Source: Janibacter alkaliphilus (GTDB taxonomy: Bacteria; Actinomycetota; Actinomycetes; Actinomycetales; Dermatophilaceae). From it: 64,000 bases of DNA. The stretch spans positions 2,666,001 to 2,730,000 of the forward strand of contig NZ_JACBZX010000001.1 in assembly GCF_013408565.1 (NCBI RefSeq), read 5' to 3'. The position numbers were made by a program, and so were the translations under genes. This document shows, in pieces, positions 36,829 through 45,858 of this stretch; the first letter of the stretch is position 1; each line of letters starts with the position of its first letter. The notes beneath the pieces were generated by a model. The model saw only the letters and a program-made list of their open reading frames with translations, did no database searches and was not told the DNA's origin.

Positions 36829-37185
36829 ATGGCAGAGCGCACACTTCGCGGGACCCGGATGGTCAGCTTCAGCATGGAGACGACGGAGAACGTCGTCCCC
36901 AGCGACCGGCAGATCACCGCCTACATGTGCGAGGACGGGCACCGCACCGAGCTGCCCTTCTCGGTCGAGGCCGAGATCCCCTCCACGTGGGAGTGCCGCT
37001 GCGGCAAGCTGGGCAAGCTCGTGGACGGCCCGGAGCCGGAGCTCAAGCCGACCAAGCCGGCCCGTACCCACTGGGACATGCTGCTCGAGCGCCGGTCCAT
37101 CCCGGAGCTCGAGGAGCTCCTCGAGGAGCGCCTGGACCTGCTGCGCGCCTCCCGCGGCGAGAAGCCGCGCAAGCGCAGCGCCTGA
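36829..37185 (+). CDS. rbpA: RNA polymerase-binding protein RbpA
   Basis: A 118-residue actinobacterial transcription activator that binds RNA polymerase and the principal sigma factor to stabilise the open complex. The core RNAP-binding domain has RTLRGTRMVSFSMETTENV and CEDGHRTELPFSVEAEIPST with the zinc-like cysteine pair in WECRCGKLG. The sigma-interacting helices at the C-terminus read RTHWDMLLERRSIPELEELL. A strong AGGAGGA site precedes ATG 36829. The SigR-type promoter and terminator form a compact monocistronic unit. Confidence 0.97.
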   Translation: MAERTLRGTRMVSFSMETTENVVPSDRQITAYMCEDGHRTELPFSVEAEIPSTWECRCGKLGKLVDGPEPELKPTKPARTHWDMLLERRSIPELEELLEERLDLLRASRGEKPRKRSA

Positions 37186-37203
37186 GCCTCCTTCTCGACA
37201 CCC

Positions 37204-37241
37204 GACCGCGGGTGGTCCGTGATGACGGACCACCCGCGGTC
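37204..37241 (+). terminator. Strong hairpin terminator of rbpA
   Basis: A perfect 17-bp stem: GACCGCGGGTGGTCCGT at 37204-37220 pairs with its complement at 37225-37241 across a GATG loop, starting 19 bases after the rbpA stop. The trailing sequence GTTCGTGTG is only weakly U-rich. Confidence 0.88.
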
Positions 37242-37289
37242 GTTCGTGTGCGCTGGGCGCCTGGTCTCGTGCTGGTGCTCGTCCTGGTC

Positions 37290-37823
37290 CTAGTCCTCGT
37301 CGATGATCTCGCCCTCGATGACCTCGTCCGCGGTGTCTCGACCCCGGGTCGAGCCTCGACCTGAGGTCGAGGATGATGGTTTCGCACGCACGGTGCCGAG
37401 GTCGAGGAAGACCCGCCGGGCGATGCTGGCCTCCAGCAGCGGCCTGAAGACCGGACGGGTGACGGGCAGGGCCAGCAGCAGGCCGACGGCGTCGGTGACG
37501 AACCCGGGCAGCACCAGCAGCGGGCCGCCCATGACGACGAGGATGGTGTCGGCGATCTGCCGGCTGGGGGTCTCCCCCGCCTGCACCGCCCGGCGCAGCT
37601 CGCGCCAGGCCCGTCCCCCTTCGCGGCGCATCAGCCAGACGCCGAGCACGGAGAAGCCCACGAGGAGCAGCAGCGTGACCAGGGCCCCGACCTGCTCGCC
37701 CACCTGGATGAGGACGAAGATCTCCAGCAGCGCGAGCAGCAGCAGCCCGAGGAGCACGAGCAGCGGGCCTCGGCCGCGACGCCGTCGGCCGACGTTGGTG
37801 GCGGAGGCGTTGATCTCTCTCAC
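37290..37823 (-). CDS. FxsA family membrane protein
   Basis: A 177-residue protein. Helices near residues 20-40 (LLVLLGLLLLALLEIFVLIQ), 45-65 and 95-120. The FxsA signature is seen in LIQVGEQVGALVTLLLLVG and ILVVMGGPLLVLPGFVTDAV, followed by GLLLALPVTR. E. coli FxsA is linked to phage T7 exclusion by the F plasmid; its normal role is unknown. The start overlaps the stop of the mannosyltransferase gene by four bases, so it is the last gene of the lnt-ppm-fxsA operon. Confidence 0.85.
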   Translation of the reverse strand: MREINASATNVGRRRRGRGPLLVLLGLLLLALLEIFVLIQVGEQVGALVTLLLLVGFSVLGVWLMRREGGRAWRELRRAVQAGETPSRQIADTILVVMGGPLLVLPGFVTDAVGLLLALPVTRPVFRPLLEASIARRVFLDLGTVRAKPSSSTSGRGSTRGRDTADEVIEGEIIDED

Positions 37824-38611
37824 AGCTGGTGCCAGGTCCTCTCGCGTCGCAGCAGCCCGCGCAGCTGCTCCCGGCGGTGGCGCACGCCCCAGCCGGTGAT
37901 CCGACCCATCGACTCGCGGACGACGTCGCCGTCCATCTTGCTGTCGCCGATCTCGCGCTCGACGAAGGTGATCGGCACCTCGACGACCTTCAGCCCGGCC
38001 CGGACCGTCCGCACGGTCAGGTCCGTCTGGAAGACGTACCCGGCGCTCTCCACGTCGTCCAGGCCGATCGCCCGCAGCGTGCTCGCCCGGTAGACCCGGT
38101 AGCCGGCCGTGGCGTCGTTGACCGGCATGCCGAGGATGGCCTTGATGTAGAGGTTGCCGGCCATGCTGATCGCCTTGCGGTCCACCGGCCAGTTGATGAT
38201 CCGGCCGCCGCGTACGTAGCGCGAGCCGATCACGAGGTCGGCGTGCTCGGCGGCAGCCAGCAGGTCGGGCAGGTGCTCGGGGCGGTGCGAGCCGTCGGCG
38301 TCCATCTCGACGACCGCGTCGTAGCCCTGCTCCAGCGCCCAGGAGAAGCCCGCCAGGTAGGCGGCGCCGAGCCCCTCCTTGCCCTGGCGGTGGATGACCT
38401 GGACCCGCTCGTCCTGCGCGGCCAGCCGGTCGGCGACCTCACCGGTGCCGTCCGGGCTGTTGTCGTCGAGGACGACGACGTCGACGTGCGGCACGCTGGC
38501 CCGCACCCGCTGCACCGCCACCGGCAGGTTCTCCCGCTCGTTGTACGTCGGGATGAGCACCGCGACCCGCTCCAGCGGTGGTCGTGGCGCGGCGGCGTCG
38601 CGGTCGGTCAC
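37820..38611 (-). CDS. Polyprenol monophosphomannose synthase (GT2, Ppm1 catalytic domain)
   Basis: A 263-residue GT2 enzyme that makes polyprenyl-phosphate-mannose from GDP-mannose, the donor for lipoglycan and protein mannosylation. Motifs: AVLIPTYNERENLPVAVQRV, VVVLDDNSPDGTGEVADRLA, the DxD metal site VVEMDADGSHRPEHL, and GSRYVRGGRIINWP. It corresponds to the Ppm1/D2 half of mycobacterial Ppm1; the Lnt half is the separate upstream gene. Start GTG 38611 overlaps the lnt stop by four bases. Confidence 0.9.
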   Translation of the reverse strand: MTDRDAAAPRPPLERVAVLIPTYNERENLPVAVQRVRASVPHVDVVVLDDNSPDGTGEVADRLAAQDERVQVIHRQGKEGLGAAYLAGFSWALEQGYDAVVEMDADGSHRPEHLPDLLAAAEHADLVIGSRYVRGGRIINWPVDRKAISMAGNLYIKAILGMPVNDATAGYRVYRASTLRAIGLDDVESAGYVFQTDLTVRTVRAGLKVVEVPITFVEREIGDSKMDGDVVRESMGRITGWGVRHRREQLRGLLRRERTWHQL

Positions 38612-40176
38612 TCGGGGGCCCCCTTCGGCTCCAGCGGTCGTGGCTCGTCGTCCGACACTACCTGCCGCGGACGGGCGCGCCGCGCGGTGACGGCCAGCCC
38701 GAGCAGCGCCAGGGCGCACCCGATCTCGACCCACGGGCCGAGCCGGTCCGAGACGGTCAGGCCGCTGCGGGTGACCACCTCGGCGCTCGGCTGCGCGGCG
38801 GTGAAGAGGTCCGTGGTCGGGGTCGAGCTGCCGTCGGGGTGGACGAAGCCGGAGACCCCGACCGTGGAGACGTGCGCGACCGACCGTCCGTGCTCGACCG
38901 CCCGCACCCTCGAGATCGCGTACTGCTGCTCGGACTCGGCGGTGTAGCCGAAGGTGGCGTTGTTCGTCTGCACGACCAGCACCGACGGGTCGCCCTGCTC
39001 GTCGGCGTGCCGCACCGCCTCGCGCATCAGCCCGTCGTAGGCCACCTCGAAGCAGATCGTCGGCACCAGCGAGTAGCTCCCGTCGGCCCCGTCCACGGTG
39101 AAGGCGACCGGTCCCTCGCCCCGGGCGAAGCCCACCCGCACGAGGTCGACCTTGTCGCTGAAGTTCCGGAAGAAGTCCCGGTAGGGCACGTACTCGGCGA
39201 AGGGGACCGGGTGCTGCTTGACGTAGCGCTGCGGCGCCCCTCCCCCGGGCTGGTAGTACAGCGAGGCGTTGGAGACCGCCGGGGCCGGCTCGTCGAGGAT
39301 CGCGCCGACGAGCACCGGCGTGCCGGCCGCGTCCAGGGCGCGCTGCACCTGGTCGGCGGCGTCGACGTTGCGCAGCGGGTCGATGTCCGAGGAGTTCTCC
39401 GGCCAGACGACGACGTCGAGGTCGTCGGTGCGGGCGGCCAGCTGCTCGGTGCCGACGACGTGGTTGTCCAGCACCTGGCGCCGCTCGGCGTTGAAGTCGA
39501 GGCCGGCACGGGGCACGTCGCCCTGGACCATCCCGATCCGGGCGGTGCCCTCCCCCTCGGTGGGCACCGGCACGAGGTAGGCGCCGGCCACGGTGGCCAC
39601 GGCCACGACGGTGGCCGTGCGGGGCAGGCTGCGGGTGACCACGAGCAGCACCAGCGGGACGGCCACCACGGCGACGGCGAAGGTGATCAGCGGCGCCCCG
39701 CCGAGCGCGGCCCAGCGCACCAGCGGCGAGTCCGCCTGGCTGAAGGCGATCCGGGCCCACGGGAAGCCGCCGAAGGGCACCGTGCCGCGCACCAGCTCCT
39801 GCAGCACCCACCCCACCGGGATCGCCGCGGACGCCACCAGCGGGCGGCCCGCGCGGATGAGCGGCCGCTGGACGGCTGCCAGGACCGCTCCCATGACGGC
39901 GACGTAGAGCGCCTCGACGGTGGCCAGCGCGAACCACGGCAGGCGGCCGACGAAGATCCCGGACCAGCTGAGCGCCGGCACGAAGCAGGCCCAGCCGGCG
40001 AGCAGCCCGAGCACGAAGCCGCCGCGGGCGCGGGCCCCCCAGACGGCGACGCCCAGCAGCGCCACCCCGAGCACCGAGAGCGGGTAGAGGTCGATGTCCG
40101 GCAGGGCCAGCCACAGGCAGAGGCCGCCGGCCACGGCCAGCGCGGCGCGTGCCCAGCCGGGCAGGTCGGTGGTCAC
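38608..40176 (-). CDS. lnt: Apolipoprotein N-acyltransferase
   Basis: A 522-residue membrane enzyme that adds the third acyl chain to lipoproteins. An N-terminal bundle of six or more helices is followed by a nitrilase-like domain at about residues 210-480. The catalytic triad is visible: Glu in VVWPENSSDIDP near 260, Lys in RYVKQHPVPFAEYVP near 318, and Cys in VPTICFEVAYDGLM near 374. A further helix closes the protein. It overlaps ppm by four bases, and lipoprotein substrates such as the FKBP lipoprotein at 50987 exist in this window. Confidence 0.93.
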   Translation of the reverse strand: MTTDLPGWARAALAVAGGLCLWLALPDIDLYPLSVLGVALLGVAVWGARARGGFVLGLLAGWACFVPALSWSGIFVGRLPWFALATVEALYVAVMGAVLAAVQRPLIRAGRPLVASAAIPVGWVLQELVRGTVPFGGFPWARIAFSQADSPLVRWAALGGAPLITFAVAVVAVPLVLLVVTRSLPRTATVVAVATVAGAYLVPVPTEGEGTARIGMVQGDVPRAGLDFNAERRQVLDNHVVGTEQLAARTDDLDVVVWPENSSDIDPLRNVDAADQVQRALDAAGTPVLVGAILDEPAPAVSNASLYYQPGGGAPQRYVKQHPVPFAEYVPYRDFFRNFSDKVDLVRVGFARGEGPVAFTVDGADGSYSLVPTICFEVAYDGLMREAVRHADEQGDPSVLVVQTNNATFGYTAESEQQYAISRVRAVEHGRSVAHVSTVGVSGFVHPDGSSTPTTDLFTAAQPSAEVVTRSGLTVSDRLGPWVEIGCALALLGLAVTARRARPRQVVSDDEPRPLEPKGAPE

Positions 40177-40183
40177 CGGCGGC

Positions 40184-40606
40184 TCACTCCCAGGGGGTGG
40201 ACAGGACGATGGTCGTGCGGGTGGAGACCTCGGCCTGGGTGCGGATCGTCGCGAGCATCTCCTCCAGCGCCTGCGGCGTGGCCACCCGCACGCGCAGCAG
40301 GTAGTTGGAGTCCCCGGCGACGGAGTAGCAGGCGTCGATCCCGTCCACCCCGCGCAGCCGCTCGGGGACGTCGTCCGGGGCCCGGTGGTCCAGCGGGGTG
40401 ACCGAGACGAAGGCGGTCAGCGGGGTGCCGATGAGCGCGACGTCCACCGAGGCGCTGTAGCCGGTGATCACGCCCCGCTCCTCCAGGCGCCGCACCCGCT
40501 GGTGCACCGCCGAGGTGGACAGCCCCACGGCTCGGCCGAGATCGGTGTAGCTCATCCGCCCGTCCTGGCGCAGCAGCTCCACGATGCGACGGTCCGCGCT
40601 CTCCAT
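40184..40606 (-). CDS. Lrp/AsnC family transcriptional regulator
   Basis: A 140-residue regulator. The HTH is SADRRIVELLRQDGRMSYTD followed by LGRAVGLSTSAVHQRVRRLE. The RAM/AsnC ligand domain includes ACYSVAGDSNYLLRVRV. ATG 40606 is chosen because TAGGCT ends six bases before it; GTG 40612 would be two codons longer. The effector amino acid is unknown. It is read in the same direction as lnt, ending seven bases before lnt begins, so it may be first in that operon. Confidence 0.88.
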   Translation of the reverse strand: MESADRRIVELLRQDGRMSYTDLGRAVGLSTSAVHQRVRRLEERGVITGYSASVDVALIGTPLTAFVSVTPLDHRAPDDVPERLRGVDGIDACYSVAGDSNYLLRVRVATPQALEEMLATIRTQAEVSTRTTIVLSTPWE

Positions 40607-40747
40607 GCGCACAGCCTAGGTCTCCCCGCCGCGGAGCAGCGACGACACCCGACGTCGTGGCCTGGTCGAGACCTGACGGCGGTCCCGGCGGCGTTCGACC
40701 GGGCCAGGTCGTGCCCGGCCCGAGCGCGCCGCACTAGGGTGCCGGTC

Positions 40748-41680
40748 ATGGCTGAGCCCCGACTGCTGCTGCTGGACTCCGCGAGCCTGTACTTCCGCGC
40801 CTTCTACGGGGTCCCGGCCCGCGAGCCCGGCCCCTCGGGGATGCCGACCAACGCCCTCGCCGGCTTCCTCGACATGATCGCCACCCTGGTCACCCGCTAC
40901 CGGCCCACCCATCTCGCGGCGTGCTGGGACGACGACTGGCGCCCGCAGTGGCGGGTGGAGGCGATCCCCACCTACAAGAGCCACCGGGTCGCCGAGGACC
41001 CGGCCGAGGGTGAGGAGGTGCCCGACGAGCTGTCCCCGCAGGTGCCGGTCATCGCCGAGGCGCTGGAGGTCCTCGGCATCGCCCGGCTCGGGGCGGCGCA
41101 CTACGAGGCCGACGACGTCATCGGGACGCTCGCCCACCACTACCGCGGGCAGATGCCGATCGACGTCGTCACCGGTGACCGGGACCTTTTCCAGCTCGTC
41201 GACGACGCCAGCCGCACCCGGGTGCTCTACACGGCGCGCGGCGGGGTGCGCGAGCCCGACGTGGTCACCGAGGCCTTCCTCGCCGAGAAGTACGGGGTGC
41301 CCGACGGGCCGGCCTACCTCGACATGTCGGTGCTGCGCGGCGACACCAGCGACGGGCTGCCGGGGGTGGCCGGCATCGGCGAGAAGACCGCCGCCAAGCT
41401 CATCGCCGCGCACGGCTCGCTGGCCGGGATCCGGGAGGCCGTCGACTCCGGCGACCCGGCGATCAAGGGCGCCCAGCGCACCCGGCTGGAGGCGGCCACC
41501 GCCTACCTGGACGCGGCACCCCTGGTGGTCCGGGTCGCCGAGGACGTCCCGGTCACCGACGCCGACGTGACGATCCCGGCGGAGCTGCCCGACCCGGCCG
41601 GGATGAGCCGGATCGCGGTGGAGCACAACGTGTCCGGCTCCCTGGGGCGGGTCGCGTCCGCGCTCTATCCCGAGGACTGA
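40748..41680 (+). CDS. 5'-3' exonuclease (flap/PolA-N-like)
   Basis: A 310-residue FEN-superfamily nuclease resembling the N-terminal domain of DNA polymerase I without the polymerase. Motifs: LLLDSASLYFRAFYG, the arch segment IPTYKSHR, EADDVIGTLAH, VVTGDRDLFQLVDD, and the H3TH region SDGLPGVAGIGEKTAAKLIA. The ordered Asp residues bind two metals. It likely removes RNA primers or flaps. TAGGGT at 40735-40740 ends seven bases before ATG 40748 (leaderless). Confidence 0.93.
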   Translation: MAEPRLLLLDSASLYFRAFYGVPAREPGPSGMPTNALAGFLDMIATLVTRYRPTHLAACWDDDWRPQWRVEAIPTYKSHRVAEDPAEGEEVPDELSPQVPVIAEALEVLGIARLGAAHYEADDVIGTLAHHYRGQMPIDVVTGDRDLFQLVDDASRTRVLYTARGGVREPDVVTEAFLAEKYGVPDGPAYLDMSVLRGDTSDGLPGVAGIGEKTAAKLIAAHGSLAGIREAVDSGDPAIKGAQRTRLEAATAYLDAAPLVVRVAEDVPVTDADVTIPAELPDPAGMSRIAVEHNVSGSLGRVASALYPED

Positions 41681-41735
41681 GAAGGGCGCCCGCTCGGCCT
41701 GCGAGCACCGCCGGTCCCGTCTACCGTCCCCGCTC

Positions 41736-42041
41736 GTGAGCAACGAGAACCCGCACGAGAACCCGCACGCCGATCACCCGTATCCCGCTGGGACGCAGCC
41801 GGCCCCGGCTGCGCAGGAGTCCTCCGGCACCTCGGTGGCCCGTCAGGTGATCGGGTGGCTGCTCATCGTCTTCGCGCTGCTGCCCCTGGGGATCGGGCTC
41901 CTCCGGGCGGTCGGCCTCTTCTTCCTCGGCGACGACGCAGCGGTCGGCTACTTCGTCGGGCAGGCGATGGGGAGTCTGTGCTGCGGCGTCGTGGTGGGCG
42001 GTGTCGGAGTATCCCTGGTCCGGCCCTCCTTCCAGCGATAA
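41736..42041 (+). CDS. Small membrane protein, unknown family
   Basis: A 101-residue protein from a GTG start. The first 35 residues are His/Pro/Asn-rich and hydrophilic. Two hydrophobic helices follow: VIGWLLIVFALLPLGIGLLR and [20 protein letters not shown] do not recognise a family. It is 55 bases after the exonuclease and converges on the helicase gene. Confidence 0.55.
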   Translation: MSNENPHENPHADHPYPAGTQPAPAAQESSGTSVARQVIGWLLIVFALLPLGIGLLRAVGLFFLGDDAAVGYFVGQAMGSLCCGVVVGGVGVSLVRPSFQR

Positions 42042-42068
42042 GCACGACCGCGGCCGGCACGCCCACCG

Positions 42069-44927
42069 TCAGTCGAGCCGGTCGGCCGCGACGACGCCGC
42101 GCATGACCTTCTGCACCGCGGTGCGGGCCACGCCCCGCAGGTGCGGCTCCGGGGCGGCGTCCCCGACCTGGTCGAGCAGGTCGACGATCTGCTTGCAGCG
42201 GCGCACGAAGTCGCCCGCGGTGAGGTCCGAGCCGTGCAGCACCTCGTCCAGGCGCCGCCCGCTGGCCCACCGGTGCACCGCCCAGGCGATGCCGGCGTCG
42301 GGCTCACCGGTGCGCGGCAGAGCGTGCTCGGCCTCGACGTCCTCGAGCTGCGACCAGCGCTGCAGCATGTCGGTCCACGCGTCGACGACACCGTCGGTGG
42401 GCAGGCGCGGGCTGAGGTCGCCGGCCTCCCGCCGCGGCTCGTGGACGAGCATCGAGACCACCGCGGCCAGCTCGGCCGGGTCCAGGCGGGACCAGGCCCC
42501 GCCGCGCAGGCACTCGGCCGCCAGCAGGTCCTTCTCGGTGTAGAGCCGGCGCAGCCGACCACCGGTCGCGGTGACCTCCTCGCCGTCCTCGGTGAGGTAG
42601 CCGAGCCCGGACAGCACGGTGCAGATCCGGTCGAAGGTCTGGGCCACCGAGCTGGTGCGCGACTCCACCTTCCGCTCCAGGGCGGTGGTCTCCCGCTTCA
42701 GCCGCCACCACCGCTCCGCCCACCGGGCGTGCTCCTCCCGCTGCGGGCAGCGGTGGCACGGGTGCGTGGTGAGGTCGTGGCGCAGCGCCGCCAGCCGCTC
42801 GTCCTCTCCCCCGGCCGCCTGGGCCGCCCGGTCACGGACCGACGGCGCGCCCTCGTCCGGGGCCTTGATCCGCAGGGTCGTCGCCAGGTCGGTGCGGTGC
42901 TTCGCCGACTTCGGGTTGAAGCTGCGCGGCACCGGGATCGTGCCCAGCGGCGCCAGGTCGGGGCTCACGTCGCCGGGGCTGACCCGGCGCATCTGCTTGT
43001 GCTCGGTGAGCACCATCGGGGCGCTGATCTCGCCGTGGTGCCGCCGCGACGGCCGGACCACCACGGCCAGGCCGGAGCGCCGCCCGACGAGCCGGATGAT
43101 GTCGCCGACGCCCAGGGCCTCCAGCGCGACCGCGGCCTGGGTGCGGCGCGCGGCGGAGCGGCGCTTGGCGCCCTCCTTCTCGATCTGGGTGATCCGTTGC
43201 CGGATGCCGGCGTACTCCCGGAAGTCGCCGAGGTCGCAGTGCATCGCCTCGGCGTAGCCGTCCAGGGACTCCTGCTGGTCCCGGATCTGGGTGGCCAGAC
43301 CGACCACGGAGCGGTCGGCCTGGTACTGGGCGAAGGAGGTCTCCAGCACCTCGCGGGCGGTGTGCCGACCGACCTGGGCGACGAGGTTGACGGCCATGTT
43401 GTACGTCGGGCGGAAGCTGCTGCGCAGCGGGTAGGTGCGGGTCGAGGCCAGCCCGGCCACCGCGAAGGGGTCCAGACCGCGGCTCCACACGACGAGGGCG
43501 TGGCCCTCGACGTCGATGCCGCGGCGCCCGGCGCGTCCGGTCAGCTGGGTGTACTCGGCGGGCGTGATGTCGACGTGGCTCTCGCCGTTGAACTTCTTCA
43601 GGCGCTCGATGACGACGGTGCGCGCCGGCATGTTGATGCCCAGCGCCAGGGTCTCGGTGGCGAAGACCGCGCGGATCCGACCGGCGGTGAAGAGCTCCTC
43701 GACGATCTCGCGGAAGATCGGCAGCATCCCGGCGTGGTGCGGGGCGTAGCCGCGGGCGATGCCCTCGACGAGCTGGTGGTAGCCGAGCACCGAGAGGTCC
43801 TCGCCCTCCAGCACCGCGCTGCGCTCCTCGACGGTGCGACGGTTGCGCTCACCCTCGGCGTCCGAGATCAGCCGGACGTCGTTCGCGAGCAGCTGCTGGA
43901 CCGCGCCCTCGCAGCCGGCCCGGCTGAAGATGAAGGTGATCGCCGGCAGCAGCCCGTCCCGGTCCAGCTCGCGGATCACCTCGGTGCGCGAGGCGGCGCC
44001 GCCGAAGCGTCCCCCGCCGCCGCGAGGCTCGCCGCCACGTCCGCCGGAGCCGCGCCCGCGCCCATCGCCCCGTCCCCCGCCGCGCCCGTCGTGCCGGCCC
44101 CGACCACGTCCCCGGCCGTGGGCGTCGCGCCCGCCTCGCCCGCGGGGGTCTCCCCCGTCGCCGCGGGTGAGCGAGCGGATCTCCTCCAGCAGCTGCGGGT
44201 TCACCCGGGAGCGTCGCTGCTCGTCGCGCGCGTCGTCGTGACCGCCGTCGTCGGCGAAGAGGTCGTAGGCCCGCCGCCCGACCTGCATGTGCTGCCACAG
44301 CGGCACCGGTCGCTCCTCGGAGACGACGACCGCGCAGCCGCCGCGCACCTCGGCGAGCCAGTCGCCGAACTCCTCGGCGTTGCTCACCGTCGCCGACAGC
44401 GCCACCAGCTGCACCGCGCGGGGCAGGTGGATGATGACCTCCTCCCAGACCGCGCCGCGGAAGCGGTCGGCGAGGTAGTGCACCTCGTCCATGACGACGT
44501 AGCCCAGCTCGTCGAGGGTCGAGGAGCCGGCGTAGATCATGTTGCGCAGCACCTCGGTGGTCATGACGACCACCGGCGCCTCGCCGTTGACCGAGGTGTC
44601 CCCGGTGAGCAGGCCGACCTGGTCGTGGCCGTGCCGGGCGGCGAGCTCGTGGTACTTCTGGTTGCTCAGCGCCTTGATCGGGGTGGTGTAGAAGGCCTTC
44701 CGTCCGGCGGCCAGCGCCAGGTGCACGGCGAACTCGCCGACCACCGTCTTGCCGGCCCCGGTGGGCGCCGCCACGAGCACCCCGGTTCCCCGGCCGAGCG
44801 CCTCGCACGCCTCGCGCTGGAAGGGGTCGAGCGCGAAGTCGAGACCGGCTGCGAAGTCCTCGAGCCGGTCGCCGCCGTCACGTCGGCGCCGGGCGGCCTG
44901 GGCGTAGCGTTCGGCGGGCGAGGGCAT
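42069..44927 (-). CDS. helY: DEAD/DEAH-box helicase of the HelY/Ski2-Mtr4 type
   Basis: A 952-residue helicase. Motif I VAAPTGAGKTVVGEFAVHLA, TTPIKALSNQK, DEVHYLADRFRG (motif II), LVALSATVSNAEEF (motif III), and the second RecA domain GINMPARTVVIERLKKF and TQLTGRAGRRGIDVEG. C-terminal Ski2-like helical domains follow. An unusual Gly/Arg-rich insert (about residues 256-315) lies between the two RecA domains, coded at about 43990-44165. Likely an RNA-remodelling helicase. TAGCGT lies seven bases before ATG 44927 (leaderless). Synteny with Rv2092c supports the name. Confidence 0.9.
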   Translation of the reverse strand: MPSPAERYAQAARRRRDGGDRLEDFAAGLDFALDPFQREACEALGRGTGVLVAAPTGAGKTVVGEFAVHLALAAGRKAFYTTPIKALSNQKYHELAARHGHDQVGLLTGDTSVNGEAPVVVMTTEVLRNMIYAGSSTLDELGYVVMDEVHYLADRFRGAVWEEVIIHLPRAVQLVALSATVSNAEEFGDWLAEVRGGCAVVVSEERPVPLWQHMQVGRRAYDLFADDGGHDDARDEQRRSRVNPQLLEEIRSLTRGDGGDPRGRGGRDAHGRGRGRGRHDGRGGGRGDGRGRGSGGRGGEPRGGGGRFGGAASRTEVIRELDRDGLLPAITFIFSRAGCEGAVQQLLANDVRLISDAEGERNRRTVEERSAVLEGEDLSVLGYHQLVEGIARGYAPHHAGMLPIFREIVEELFTAGRIRAVFATETLALGINMPARTVVIERLKKFNGESHVDITPAEYTQLTGRAGRRGIDVEGHALVVWSRGLDPFAVAGLASTRTYPLRSSFRPTYNMAVNLVAQVGRHTAREVLETSFAQYQADRSVVGLATQIRDQQESLDGYAEAMHCDLGDFREYAGIRQRITQIEKEGAKRRSAARRTQAAVALEALGVGDIIRLVGRRSGLAVVVRPSRRHHGEISAPMVLTEHKQMRRVSPGDVSPDLAPLGTIPVPRSFNPKSAKHRTDLATTLRIKAPDEGAPSVRDRAAQAAGGEDERLAALRHDLTTHPCHRCPQREEHARWAERWWRLKRETTALERKVESRTSSVAQTFDRICTVLSGLGYLTEDGEEVTATGGRLRRLYTEKDLLAAECLRGGAWSRLDPAELAAVVSMLVHEPRREAGDLSPRLPTDGVVDAWTDMLQRWSQLEDVEAEHALPRTGEPDAGIAWAVHRWASGRRLDEVLHGSDLTAGDFVRRCKQIVDLLDQVGDAAPEPHLRGVARTAVQKVMRGVVAADRLD

Positions 44928-44949
44928 GCCCCCAACGCTATCCGTCCGG

Positions 44950-45858
44950 TCAGCGGATGATCGGCAGGGCGCCCGGGACGACCTCGACGTCCAGCGGCAG
45001 GGGCTGCAGCCGCTCGCCGTCGGCGTAGCCGATCACCCCGGCGGCGCCGAGGCGGACCTGACGGGCGCGGACGATCTCGACCGCCGGATGGCTGACGTGG
45101 GTGCCGGTGAAGACCCTCGGGAAGACCCGCAGGAAGGTACGCACCGGGATCTCGTGGATGATGACGACGTCGAGCAGCCCGTCGGCCGGGTCGGCCTCCG
45201 GCGCGACGCTCATGCCGCCGCCGAACGCGCCGGTGTTGGCCACGCAGACGAGCATCGCCCGGGTGCTACGGCTGCGGCAGTCGAGGGTGAGCTCGTACGG
45301 GATGGCCGCGAAGACCGGGAGCTCGCGCAGCACGGCCAGGCTGTAGCGGGCCTGGCCGCGCGGCCAGCGCATCCGGTTCGCGCGCTCGTTGACGATCGCG
45401 TCGAAGCCGCCGCAGAGCACCCCGAGGTACCACCGCGGGTCCCCGCCGTCGTCCTCCCGGCTCACCCGGACCGCGTCGATCCGGTGCACGGTGCCGGTGA
45501 GGATGCGCTCGACCGAGGCCTCGACGTCCCGGACCGGCAGGCCCAGCGCCCGGGCGACGTCGTTGCCGGTGCCGACGGCGACCACCCCGAGCGGGACGTC
45601 GGTGCCCGCGCAGATGTTCGTGCCCAGGTGCGCCGAGCCGTCGCCGCCGACGACGACGAGCCGGTCGATCCGCCCTTCGGTCACGGCCTGGCGCGCCTGC
45701 CGCTCGGCGCGTGCGGCGTCCAGCCCGGTGAGGTCGACGACCTCGCGTCCGGCCTGCTCCAGCAGGTCGGCGACGACGGTGCCGACGTGGGCGCCGCGGT
45801 CCTTCCCGGCGGTGGGGTTGACCAGCAGCCCGACCCGCTCGGTGGTGGGCCGGGTCAT
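44950..45858 (-). CDS. Diacylglycerol/lipid kinase (DagK family)
   Basis: A 302-residue kinase. LLVNPTAGKDRG and the nucleotide motif LVVVGGDGSAHLGTN with PLGVVAVGTGNDVARALGLP are diagnostic of the DagK catalytic domain. The C-terminal beta domain has FGGGMSVAPEADPADGLLDV. It phosphorylates diacylglycerol or a sphingoid/ceramide-like lipid. ATG 45858 overlaps the tatC stop by four bases, so it belongs to the tatA-tatC operon. Confidence 0.88.
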   Translation of the reverse strand: MTRPTTERVGLLVNPTAGKDRGAHVGTVVADLLEQAGREVVDLTGLDAARAERQARQAVTEGRIDRLVVVGGDGSAHLGTNICAGTDVPLGVVAVGTGNDVARALGLPVRDVEASVERILTGTVHRIDAVRVSREDDGGDPRWYLGVLCGGFDAIVNERANRMRWPRGQARYSLAVLRELPVFAAIPYELTLDCRSRSTRAMLVCVANTGAFGGGMSVAPEADPADGLLDVVIIHEIPVRTFLRVFPRVFTGTHVSHPAVEIVRARQVRLGAAGVIGYADGERLQPLPLDVEVVPGALPIIR

